Assembly: GCF_001984175.1 (NCBI RefSeq)
Contig: NZ_MTQP01000069.1
Span: 558,001 to 622,000, forward strand
Direction of reading: 5' to 3'
Length of the DNA stretch: 64,000 bases
Source of the DNA: Saccharothrix sp. ALI-22-I
GTDB taxonomy: Bacteria > Actinomycetota > Actinomycetes > Mycobacteriales > Pseudonocardiaceae
This document shows, piece by piece, positions 1 through 8,118 of this stretch. The notes under the pieces are model-generated. The model saw only the letters and a list, made by a program, of their open reading frames with translations. It was not told the origin of the DNA and made no database searches. The translations under genes were made by a program, and so were the position numbers. Every line of letters starts with the position of its first letter. Position 1 is the stretch's first letter.

Positions 1-58
1 AGTGGTGCCGCTGCCCCCGAACACCCCCACTGGGCTACAACAGCCTTGGGGAGGTCTC

Positions 59-973
59 ATGGGTGCGGATGCTGTGCACCGGTCGTTCGTGGTCGTGGAC
101 GTCGAGAGCTACGGCGACCTGACCCGGACGACCCACCAACGGCTCGCCGCGCGCGACGGCATGTACCAGGTGCTGATGACCGCGTTCGCCGACTGCGACC
201 TGCCGTGGGACGACAAGATGGTGGACGACGCGGGCGACAGCCTGATCGTGGTCCTGCCCGCCGACGTCCCCAAGTCCCGCCTGGCCGACCACCTGCCGAC
301 GCGCGCCGCGGCGGAACTGCGCGCGCACAACGCGATCCACTCGCACGGCGCCCGGCTGCGCATGCGCATGGCCCTGCACTTCGGCGAGGTCGCCTACGAC
401 GGGCGCGGCGGCAAGAGCAGCGCGGCGCTGATCTTCGCGTGCCGGATCGTGGACACCGCCGAGGCGAAGCGCGCTCTGAAGGACTCCGCGGCCACCCTGG
501 TCGTGATCGCCTCGGACCTGTTCTACGACTCGGTGATCCGCCACGACCCGGCGTCGCACCCGGAGGCCTACCGGCTCGTCGACGCGGACGTGAAGGAGAC
601 CCGGACCGAGGTGTGGATCCGCCTGGTGGACCACTACCCGGCCACCGCGCCCGTCACCGCCCGGTACCCGCAGCCGCGACCGCGGCATGCGTCGACGACG
701 GCCGCGCTGGGCCCGATCGTGGAGGTCCTGCTGCGCACGCCCGGTTTCGACACCCGCGAAGGCCGCGACCTGGTGCTGCGCGACCTGCCGTTCGCGTCGT
801 CGACGGCCCGCCTGTCGAGCGACCGCGCGGACACCGTGAGCATCGTCCGGTCGTGCGAGCACTACCCCGACGGTCTGGAGTCGCTGGTCGAAGCGATCCG
901 CTTCTACGCCGCCGGCACCACCGCAATGGCGGAACTCGACACCCTCATGGCGGCGCGGCTCGGTGACGGGTAG
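59..973 (+). CDS. Nucleotidyl-cyclase-like protein with C-terminal effector-associated domain (EAD2-type)
   Basis: 304 residues. The N-terminal half (about 8-200) looks like a class III cyclase/GGDEF-type fold: a VVVDVES strand with D14 and a DDAGDSLIV strand with D60, the places where such folds hold metal. The last ~85 residues (about 218-300) match the effector-associated domain 2 pattern (LLRTPGFDTREGRDLVLRDLP, then a helix with GLESLVEAIRFY). The VMAP protein encoded convergently at 8118-9638 starts with a domain of the same pattern, so the two may bind each other through like-with-like contacts (inference). The ATG at 59 is preceded by GGGGAGG at a short spacing; an in-frame GTG at position 2 is less likely. 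Whether it makes or binds a nucleotide cannot be told from sequence. Probable role: input or effector arm of a vWA-MoxR-VMAP conflict system. Confidence 0.75.
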   Translation: MGADAVHRSFVVVDVESYGDLTRTTHQRLAARDGMYQVLMTAFADCDLPWDDKMVDDAGDSLIVVLPADVPKSRLADHLPTRAAAELRAHNAIHSHGARLRMRMALHFGEVAYDGRGGKSSAALIFACRIVDTAEAKRALKDSAATLVVIASDLFYDSVIRHDPASHPEAYRLVDADVKETRTEVWIRLVDHYPATAPVTARYPQPRPRHASTTAALGPIVEVLLRTPGFDTREGRDLVLRDLPFASSTARLSSDRADTVSIVRSCEHYPDGLESLVEAIRFYAAGTTAMAELDTLMAARLGDG

Positions 974-1033
974 TTGCCGGCCGCAGTACCGAATACCGCC
1001 ATACGCACCTCTACCCGCACGTTTCCGCGACAT

Positions 1034-1039
1034 TACACT
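1034..1039 (+). promoter_or_regulatory. Possible -10 element upstream of the RiPP precursor
   Basis: TACACT fits the actinobacterial TAnnnT -10 pattern and lies about 75 bases upstream of the precursor start. I see no good -35 at 16-18 bases upstream, so this is a weak call. The 973-1115 gap between the cyclase-like gene and the precursor otherwise shows nothing recognisable. Confidence 0.25.
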
Positions 1040-1114
1040 GAGTCATGCCGTCGATGGTGAATCGCTACCACACGGGGACGCCCTGACCAGGTGGCCAACT
1101 CGGGAGGCCCGCTA

Positions 1115-1282
1115 GTGGACGAATCCGCAATTCGGATCGACTCCGGTCTGGTTGACCTGACGAACGTGCCACTCGATGCCTTGGACGCATTCGACGACGA
1201 GGTACTGGCGCCGTCGGTCGAACGTCTGCTCAGACAGGTCGACCAGGCCAGCAGCAGCGTGGCGGGGAGCCAACCTTCATGA
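1115..1282 (+). CDS. FxSxx-type RiPP precursor homologue lacking the FxSxx C-terminus
   Basis: A 55-residue peptide. Its middle (SGLVDLTNVPLDALDAFDD, then EVLAPSVERLLRQVD) matches the conserved leader of FxsA-type precursors (LVDLxxVPLxxLxxLDSxxLxxALRRVL, from memory of the family). Those peptides normally end in Phe-x-Ser-x-x; here the tail is QASSSVAGSQPS, with no aromatic residue in the core and no FxSxx. The GTG at 1115 has GGGAGG seven bases upstream; an upstream in-frame GTG at 1091 has no ribosome site. Its stop overlaps the ATG of the HExxH gene (ATGA at 1279-1282), so the two are translationally coupled, as expected for a substrate and its modifying enzyme. No radical-SAM FxsB is in the window. 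Confidence 0.72.
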   Translation: MDESAIRIDSGLVDLTNVPLDALDAFDDEVLAPSVERLLRQVDQASSSVAGSQPS

Positions 1283-3090
1283 CCGGGTCTCCGGACCTGT
1301 TGCCGCACCACCACATCACACCCGTGCAGTTGGACGTCCTCGCCTCCGGCGGGCACGAGGACGGGGCCTTCGCCGTGCTGCGCGACGTCGAGCGCAGTCG
1401 TTGGCGGCTCGCGCTGGGCATCCTCGTGCGACACATGAGGAATCACCTGGTCCCCACCGGACCGCTGGTGCCGGTGGCCGAGGCGTGGCGCCTCCTGGTC
1501 GAGGCCCAGAGGGTGCGACCGGAGGAGGTCACGGCGCTGCTCGGACGACCCCAGGTCGGCGTGTGGTCCGCCCACCTGCTGCGCCGACTGCGCGGCAAGG
1601 CCGACGACGCCGCCCCGCTGTGGTTCCACGTGGGTCAACTGCACGCGTTGGCCGCCGCGAGTGGGATAGTCGCGGGGTTGCGCTTCCGGATGCCGATTCC
1701 GCTGTGGGACGGACTCGGCGTGCTGCCCGGTCTGGGTTCGGTCGAGCTGCCCGACCACACCGGGTGGACGCACGCGACGGTGGTTTCGGAAGGCGCCGCA
1801 TTCACCATTGACGGTGAATCCGCGGACACCGCGTTCCGACCAGTCCGCAATTTTGTGGTCCCCGCCGGAGAACGGCCGCCGGTCCTCACTCTGGACGACA
1901 CGAGCTGCTACCGGGGTTCGGAAATACCGGAACCGCCGGAGCCGCTGTCGGAATCGGAGGAGGAGAATTGGCGGGCCGCGCTGGCCGGCGCTTGGGCGGT
2001 GCTCGACCGCGACCACCCCGACCGGGCGCGTGAACTGGCCGCCGGCCTGGTGGCGATCACCCCGCGGGTGGGAACCCCGCGGTTCCGGCCGCACAGCGCC
2101 TCGGTCGGCGACGGGTTCGGGGCCGCGATCATCTCCGCGCCGCACGACCCGGTCCAACTCGCCGTCACGATGGTCCACGAGTTCCAGCACAGCAAGTTGA
2201 CCGCGATCGGTCATCTCGTGCCGCTCACCGAGGACGACCCCGTGCTCGACTGCTACGCGCCGTGGCGTGACGACCCCAGAGGCACCAGCGGGCTCTTCCA
2301 GGGCGTGTACGCGTTCACCGCGGTGGCCGAGTTCTGGGCGGTGCAGTGGCAGCGGCTGTCGGGGGCGGAGCGCGACCTGGCGCGGTTCGAGTTCGCCTTG
2401 GTGCGACGGCAGGTGGTCACCGCCCTCGACGTGCTCAAGGGCAGGTCGGCGCTCACCCCGACCGGGCGGCGCTTCGCCACCCGCATCGGTGAACGGCTCG
2501 CCGCGCTGGACTCCGTCGACGTCCCCGAGGCGGTCCGTTCCGTGGCCGAGTCGGCCGCCGACGACCACTGGATCGGGTGGCGCGTCAGCAATCTGCGCGC
2601 CGATCCCGCGCGGGTGCGCACCGAGGCCGCGCGGTGGCTGTCGGGCCGACCACCCGGACCGATCGCACCTCCGGCCGCGGTCGTGCCGAACGAGAAGCCG
2701 CGCCGACTCGACGTGAAGGCCGTGCTGAACCGGGCCCTGCTGTGCGGTCGGGACGACTTCGAGGCGGCACACGCGCTGCTGGGCCGCGAAGACCACGTCG
2801 TCGCGGACGCGGGCGAAGGGGATTTCGCGCTGGTGGGAGGCGACGTCCGCGAGGCGCTGGCCCGGTACGCCGAGGAGTTGTCCGAGGTGACCGACCGACC
2901 GGGCGCGTGGTCGGGGTACGCGTTGGCGTTGCGCGCGGTGCGCCCGGGCCGCGCCGCCACCACGCTGCTGCACCGCCCCGAACTCGTCCGCGCGGTGCAC
3001 GACGAGGTGGCGACCGCGACCGGCGAGGCCCCGGATGTGGAAAACCTCGCCGGTTGGCTGGGCGCCCGGTGGTCGGACGACCGGCCCTAA
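1279..3090 (+). CDS. HExxH-motif peptide-modifying enzyme (aKG-HExxH-type peptide beta-hydroxylase family)
   Basis: 603 residues. The family is recognised by VHEFQHSK, giving H300-E301-x-x-H304 as metal ligands, followed some 35-45 residues later by a GLFQGVYAFTAVAEFW block. In relatives as I remember them, this block reads YAHLAV..FW and the His could be the third ligand; here that position is Phe. The family is associated with FxSxx-COOH RiPP systems and annotated as 2-oxoglutarate-dependent peptide beta-hydroxylases. The N-terminal ~200 residues and the C-terminal helical region have no motif I can name. Coupled by ATGA to the small precursor upstream. It ends five bases before the stop of the convergent FxsT-type gene. 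Cytoplasmic: no signal peptide or membrane segment. Substrate assignment to the adjacent peptide is inference from coupling. Confidence 0.75.
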   Translation: MTGSPDLLPHHHITPVQLDVLASGGHEDGAFAVLRDVERSRWRLALGILVRHMRNHLVPTGPLVPVAEAWRLLVEAQRVRPEEVTALLGRPQVGVWSAHLLRRLRGKADDAAPLWFHVGQLHALAAASGIVAGLRFRMPIPLWDGLGVLPGLGSVELPDHTGWTHATVVSEGAAFTIDGESADTAFRPVRNFVVPAGERPPVLTLDDTSCYRGSEIPEPPEPLSESEEENWRAALAGAWAVLDRDHPDRARELAAGLVAITPRVGTPRFRPHSASVGDGFGAAIISAPHDPVQLAVTMVHEFQHSKLTAIGHLVPLTEDDPVLDCYAPWRDDPRGTSGLFQGVYAFTAVAEFWAVQWQRLSGAERDLARFEFALVRRQVVTALDVLKGRSALTPTGRRFATRIGERLAALDSVDVPEAVRSVAESAADDHWIGWRVSNLRADPARVRTEAARWLSGRPPGPIAPPAAVVPNEKPRRLDVKAVLNRALLCGRDDFEAAHALLGREDHVVADAGEGDFALVGGDVREALARYAEELSEVTDRPGAWSGYALALRAVRPGRAATTLLHRPELVRAVHDEVATATGEAPDVENLAGWLGARWSDDRP

Positions 3091-3094
3091 CCGG

Positions 3095-6000
3095 TCACAA
3101 CGGGATCGGGTCGAGGTCGCAGTCCGCCCGCCGGTCCCCGTCGGCCAACTGCGTCACGGCCGGGTGCTCCGCGCCCAACCTGTGACGCAGCGCTTCCACG
3201 GCCTCCCGGTGCAGTCGATCCGCCCCGTCCACGTCACCCAGCGACCTCGTGTCCTGGGCGAGGTTCACCTTGCAGGCGAGCGTGGTCGGGTGGTCCTCGC
3301 CGTGGACGACGGCGAGCCGCCGGAGCGTGTCGGTGTCCAGGTCGGACGCCGCTTGGAACTCGCCCAGCTCGTGCAGGTCGCTGGCGAAGTTCACCGCGGT
3401 GACCAGGGTGGACGGGTGGTCGACGCCCAACCTGGCCCGGAACTTGTCCAGCGTCGCCTGGTCCAGGTCGCGGGCGCCCTCGGCCTCGCCGACGGCGCGC
3501 CGCAGGATCGCGACGTTCACGGCGGCGCACAGCGTGTGCGGGTGGTCGGCGCCGAACGTCTTCGCGTAGCGCGTCAACGTGTCCTGGCCGAGCTGCGTCG
3601 CCTTGCCGATCCGGCCGTGGTGCCGCAGTTCCACGGACTTGCACAGGGCGGCGGCCAGCGTGTCGGCGTGGTCGGGGCCGTAGCGCGCGACGAGCCCGCT
3701 CAGCGCGATGTCCGCCGCCGCCAAGGCGCCCTCGTGGTCGCCTGCTTTGCGCCGCACCACCGCGAGCTGCCGCATCGCCGCCAACAGCGACGGGTTGAGC
3801 GGCCTGTTCTGGCGTTCGAGGACCCGGATGATCCCTTCCAGCTGCGCGCGGGAGTCGATGTAGTCGCCGGTCTCCCGCATGTCGATGACCACGGCGACCT
3901 CGGTGGCCAGCGAGATCGGGTGCTCCTGGCCGTAGATCTGGACCTTCCGCTCCCAGGTGTCCGTGTCGAGCTTCCTGGCCGCGCGGAAGTCGCCCACCAG
4001 CCGGTAGCTCACCCCGAGGTTGTGCGCCGCGGTCAACGTCACGGGGTCGTCGTCCCCGAGGTAACGGACGCAGTTCTCGTAGTTCTGGATCGACAACCGC
4101 AGCGCCTCGTCGAAATCGCCCCTGGCCCGGTAGTCGGTCGCGACCGAGCCGATCGCCTCGATCGTGTCCTCGTGCTCCTCGCCGAAGACCCGCCGGTGCG
4201 GTTCGAGCAGGGCGAGGTTGAACTCGGCGGCCTCCGCGTAACGCCCCACGACCCACAGCATGGAGCCGTACCAACGGCCGATCCTGAGCGTCTCCGGGTG
4301 CTCCGGGCCGAGCCGTTCGCTCCAGATCTTGTACACCCGGCCGGACAAGTTGACGCTCTGCTCGTGCTCGCCCCAGCGGTAGAGGAACTTCGCCTGGTTG
4401 TAGACCAGGCCGCGCACCGATTCCTCCTGGCATTCATAGGCGTTGGACGCGGACAGGTGCGCGCCGAGGTCGGCGTACTTGGACCACTGCTCGGAGTCGT
4501 CCGGCGAGTCCGGATCGTTGGCGCCGAGGATCAGGTGCGCGGCGTGCCGCAGGTCGTCGCGTTCCTGGTCGCTCATCTGGCTGATCAGCACCGTCTGCAC
4601 CAGGCGGTGCATCTCGATCGAGTTGGTGCGGTGGTCGATGCGGACCAGGGCGAAGCGGTTGATATCGCGAATGGCCTCGGTGAGCCGGAGCCGGTCGCGC
4701 AGGATGCGGGACAGTTCCGGCAGCACGTCGATGTTGCGGCTGTTGGTGAACATCGACCGGGCGATCGGCTCGGGCGCGAGGAACGCGCACGCTTGCAGCA
4801 GCCGCAGGGCGGAGGAGTTCTTGCGCTTGAGCTGGTTCAGCGACAGGTTCCACATCGCGGCCACCGACTTGGGGTAGTCCAGCGTCGTGGTCACGTCGAG
4901 CAGTTCCAGCTGCTTCTCGGCGAGCAGTTCCATGTACTCACTCGCGGGCATCCCCGTCTCGACCCGCCACGCCGCCGCTTGCGCGATGGCCAGCGGCAGG
5001 TCGCCCAGCGCGTCGGCCAGCCGGCTGGCGTCCCCCTCGGTGAGGTCGGGATCGCGGCGGCAGAGCAGTTGCACGCTCTCCGCCCGGCGGAACACGTCGA
5101 CTTCGAGGGGTCGGGCGACGCTGAGCCACTGCGAGTTGCGGGAGGTCACGAGGATGCGGCCGGTACCCCCCGTGGGCAGGTACTGCTGGACGGCCGCGGG
5201 ACTGTCCGCGTTGTCGAAGATCAGCAGCCAGTTGGCGGGCACTTTGGGGTGGCGTCCGCTCTTGAGCGCGTCGAGCACCTGCTGCACCGCGACGTTGGCC
5301 TCGGCCCCGACGTTGAGGTCCAGGCGGTCGCCCAGCTCCACCAAGGAGTTGACGATCTTCACCGACCGCTCCGCCGGGATCCACCAGATGACGTCGTACT
5401 TGGCTTTGTTGCGGTAGGCGTACTCGATCGCGAGCTGCGACTTGCCCACGCCTCCCATGCCGTGCAGCGCCTCCGGCAGGACCGCCGCTGTCGCGCCGCG
5501 GACCAGCCGGCGGTCCAGCTCCTGGAGGAGGTCGGCCCGCCCGGTGAAGTTGGGGTTTCGCGGCGGGACGCCGCCGAACACCGGGGTTACGAACGTTTTT
5601 CTCCTTTCCTCCTTGTCGCGGTCGACTGTTGAGGTCACCTCGGCTCCTCCTGCTTTCGGCACCACGTCCGACATTTGCGAATGCACATTCGACGAAGTAG
5701 AGTTAATCATATGCGGGGGCACAATAGCCGAGGTTCCCGACGTCGGATCCACTTCACCCGCGTTCAGGTGACGACGACGACTCGAAAGGCGTCGGTACCT
5801 ACCGAGGTGAAGTCCGGAAAGGGCCTGCTCACCGGCCAGTTGCGCCTCGAACACGTGTTCAGCCTGCGCGGTGGCCCAACTGTCGTCGAAGCCGACGACG
5901 TCCTCGTCGAGCGCCGAATCGAAAGCCGCGGCATCGGAATCCCGCTCGGCGAGGTATCGCCGGACGATGTCGCGGACACGAGCGGTCTCGCCCCTGCGGC

Positions 6001-7069
6001 CAAATGCGAGGAGTTCTTCGCGAATGCCGGGCGAGGTGAATGCGAACATCGCCCGGCCCCGGTCCGCCGATCGCTCCTGCGGCACGGCGGCGACCAGTGG
6101 ACTGCCGAGGAATTCCGACAGCACGGCGTGCGCGGCGTCCGGGTGCATCCGCGCGCGGATGCGCGACATCACCCCCAGCTCCAGTGGAGCGGCGGCCAGG
6201 CACACACCGAGGTCGAACGCGGCCGGCGAGGCGTTGGCCCGGTAGGCGGCGACCAACTGCGCGGGCGTCCCGCGAACGGTGGCACCCTCGGCCGGCGACC
6301 TCTCCGGCACCAGCAGAGCGCCCGCGTCGACCCAGTCCGCCCCGGCGGTCAGGCGCGCCCACCGGTGCAGGCCGGCCGGGGTCGGATCGGTGAAGCACAC
6401 CGGGAACACGTCGCCCACGTCGTCGAACACGCCGGGCACGTCCACCTGGGGCCGCCAGGCCAACCGGGTGTTCGGCGCACCGGCTTCGGGCGACCGCAGG
6501 CGCAGCCGGTGCACCTCGAAGCCCATCCGGTTGGCCACCGACCACGGGACCAGGCCGACCAGCGCCACCGGGTGCGCCGCACCCCACCGGCGCAGCGGCG
6601 TCCAGGCCGGCCCCGTCCGCCACATCGGGCTCACCCCGTCGCTGACCACGAGCACCAGGCGGCGCCGCAACGGGTCCAGCAGCTCGCCGGGTTCCCTGCG
6701 CGCCGAGGTCGGGCCGGCGCCCCACAGGGCCGGCCGCCCTCGGTCGTCCAGGCCGAACCTGCGCAGGACCACGTCGCGGAAGACACCGGCCGCGCTCAAC
6801 GCCCGCGCGAAATCGCGCACGAACGACGAGTAGATCCACATCGACGGGCTGTCGTCGACCACGAGACCCAGGTCCCAACGCCGCTCGTGGTTCCCGCCGG
6901 CGTCCGGCGCACCGCGTGCCGCGCGGGAGACGGGCTGCGAAGCGGCCTTGTGGCCTCGCGCGACCAGTGGTCTCAGCGCCTCCCGCAGGACACGCGTGGT
7001 CAACCCGGGAGCGTCCGCGTGCGACGGCGCTCCCCCGCCGGGTTCGTGGTGGAGCGCGCCCACCGTCAT
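3095..7069 (-). CDS. FxsT-like protein: vWA-like (SAV_2336 N-terminal) + NB-ARC + TPR
   Basis: 1324 residues. Residues ~1-420 match the SAV_2336-type N-terminal region and contain D72-x-S74-x-S76, the MIDAS pattern of von Willebrand A folds. A Ser/Thr-rich linker follows, then an NB-ARC STAND ATPase with P-loop GMGGVGKSQ around residue 535 and a WLLIFDN Walker B. The C-terminal ~450 residues are tetratricopeptide repeats of the TPR_10/12 kind (LGxxHPxTLxxxxNLAxxxRxxG pattern, repeated about every 42 residues). This architecture is named the FxSxx-COOH system TPR protein. Its ATG overlaps the stop of the MoxR gene (ATGA), so VMAP, MoxR and this protein are one operon. It probably acts as the signal-sensing switch of the system, using the vWA-like domain as MoxR partner (inference). 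Confidence 0.8.
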   Translation of the reverse strand: MTVGALHHEPGGGAPSHADAPGLTTRVLREALRPLVARGHKAASQPVSRAARGAPDAGGNHERRWDLGLVVDDSPSMWIYSSFVRDFARALSAAGVFRDVVLRRFGLDDRGRPALWGAGPTSARREPGELLDPLRRRLVLVVSDGVSPMWRTGPAWTPLRRWGAAHPVALVGLVPWSVANRMGFEVHRLRLRSPEAGAPNTRLAWRPQVDVPGVFDDVGDVFPVCFTDPTPAGLHRWARLTAGADWVDAGALLVPERSPAEGATVRGTPAQLVAAYRANASPAAFDLGVCLAAAPLELGVMSRIRARMHPDAAHAVLSEFLGSPLVAAVPQERSADRGRAMFAFTSPGIREELLAFGRRGETARVRDIVRRYLAERDSDAAAFDSALDEDVVGFDDSWATAQAEHVFEAQLAGEQALSGLHLGRYRRLSSRRRHLNAGEVDPTSGTSAIVPPHMINSTSSNVHSQMSDVVPKAGGAEVTSTVDRDKEERRKTFVTPVFGGVPPRNPNFTGRADLLQELDRRLVRGATAAVLPEALHGMGGVGKSQLAIEYAYRNKAKYDVIWWIPAERSVKIVNSLVELGDRLDLNVGAEANVAVQQVLDALKSGRHPKVPANWLLIFDNADSPAAVQQYLPTGGTGRILVTSRNSQWLSVARPLEVDVFRRAESVQLLCRRDPDLTEGDASRLADALGDLPLAIAQAAAWRVETGMPASEYMELLAEKQLELLDVTTTLDYPKSVAAMWNLSLNQLKRKNSSALRLLQACAFLAPEPIARSMFTNSRNIDVLPELSRILRDRLRLTEAIRDINRFALVRIDHRTNSIEMHRLVQTVLISQMSDQERDDLRHAAHLILGANDPDSPDDSEQWSKYADLGAHLSASNAYECQEESVRGLVYNQAKFLYRWGEHEQSVNLSGRVYKIWSERLGPEHPETLRIGRWYGSMLWVVGRYAEAAEFNLALLEPHRRVFGEEHEDTIEAIGSVATDYRARGDFDEALRLSIQNYENCVRYLGDDDPVTLTAAHNLGVSYRLVGDFRAARKLDTDTWERKVQIYGQEHPISLATEVAVVIDMRETGDYIDSRAQLEGIIRVLERQNRPLNPSLLAAMRQLAVVRRKAGDHEGALAAADIALSGLVARYGPDHADTLAAALCKSVELRHHGRIGKATQLGQDTLTRYAKTFGADHPHTLCAAVNVAILRRAVGEAEGARDLDQATLDKFRARLGVDHPSTLVTAVNFASDLHELGEFQAASDLDTDTLRRLAVVHGEDHPTTLACKVNLAQDTRSLGDVDGADRLHREAVEALRHRLGAEHPAVTQLADGDRRADCDLDPIPL

Positions 7070-8118
7070 GTCCTTTCGACCGTGTCGTGCCAGAGGACGC
7101 GCAGCACCTCGTCCCGCCGCGCCGGGTCGGCGGCGATCTGGTCGCTGGACCGGAACACGTGGACGGCGTCGAGCAGCCGGCCCACGTCCGCGACCGCGTG
7201 CTCGGCGCGGAACTGGACGAACAGGTCCACCAGGCTGTCGACGAACGCGCCCTGCTCCTCCGGGAAGTGCGCGTCGACCACGAGGCGCAGTTCGTCGACG
7301 GTCGGCTCGGGCAGTTCCAGGTGGACCACCCGGCGGCGGAACGCGGGCGGCAGATCGCGTTCGCCCTCGCTGGTCGCGATCACCAGGGGGAACGCGTGGC
7401 AGTTCACGACACCGCCGCCGATCCGCGCGGTGCCGCCCGGATCGGCGGTGCGCACGGTGATCTCGGGATCCTCGCGCACCCGGGCCAGTTCCGGGATCTC
7501 GAACCCGCCGTCCGCCAGCACGGGCAACAGGTCGAAGGGCAGCGCGAAATCGGCCAGGTCGATGCCCTCCACCACCAGCACCCGCGGCGTGCGGTGCGGC
7601 AGGAACGCGGTGCCGAGCGGACCGAGGCGCACGAAATCACCGACCGAACGGCGGTCGCGCGGTTCCGCGGCGTGAATCCAGCCGGCCGAGTCGAATTCGT
7701 ACAAGGCGGACTGCACCGTGCTGCGCGGCGTTGTCGGCCAACGCAGCACCCTGCCCAGCCCCAACTCGCGCGCGATGGAATAGGCGAGCGCGGTCTTGCC
7801 CACACCCGCCCGACCGGTGACGAGCAGGGGACGCGCGAGGGCGATCGCGGCGTTGACGCGGTTGAGCACCTCCGGCCGGTTGAACCCGGCGAACGGGGCG
7901 CGGCCGAGATGGCGGGCGCTGTCGGTCAAGTCGAATTCGGGAACAGGCAGATCCGGGGCACCCGCGAAGCGACGCGACGGTGGCGGCATGGGCCAGTGCC
8001 GGTCCCGCACGTCGGGATCCACCACCTGTCCGACACCGCGGTAGATCCACCAATCGGGCGATCCGGATGAATGCGTGACCGATAAGTCCTCTCGTTCGAC
8101 CACCCGCTCCTCGGGCAT
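7066..8118 (-). CDS. MoxR-like AAA+ ATPase of the vWA-MoxR-VMAP system
   Basis: 350 residues. Walker A is LLVTGRAGVGKTALAYSIA; a Walker B-like VLVVEGID lies about 110 residues later; the C-terminal part has a helical lid. In vWA-MoxR-VMAP systems the MoxR ATPase is thought to remodel a vWA partner; here the only vWA-like domain is the N-terminus of the next gene. Two starts are possible: GTG at 8121 and ATG at 8118. Both overlap the stop of the VMAP gene (GTGATG), so translation is coupled either way. No signal peptide or membrane segment. Confidence 0.78.
   Translation of the reverse strand: MPEERVVEREDLSVTHSSGSPDWWIYRGVGQVVDPDVRDRHWPMPPPSRRFAGAPDLPVPEFDLTDSARHLGRAPFAGFNRPEVLNRVNAAIALARPLLVTGRAGVGKTALAYSIARELGLGRVLRWPTTPRSTVQSALYEFDSAGWIHAAEPRDRRSVGDFVRLGPLGTAFLPHRTPRVLVVEGIDLADFALPFDLLPVLADGGFEIPELARVREDPEITVRTADPGGTARIGGGVVNCHAFPLVIATSEGERDLPPAFRRRVVHLELPEPTVDELRLVVDAHFPEEQGAFVDSLVDLFVQFRAEHAVADVGRLLDAVHVFRSSDQIAADPARRDEVLRVLWHDTVERT

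Noticed and set aside
1033..3000. Long minus-strand open frame opposite the HExxH gene
   Set aside because: Arg/Gly/His-rich composition and exact antisense position; the plus-strand frame carries the HExxH motif and a coupled start.
3035..5632. 865-codon plus-strand frame
   Set aside because: Antisense shadow of the TPR/NB-ARC protein; low-complexity Val/Arg/Gln composition, no domain.
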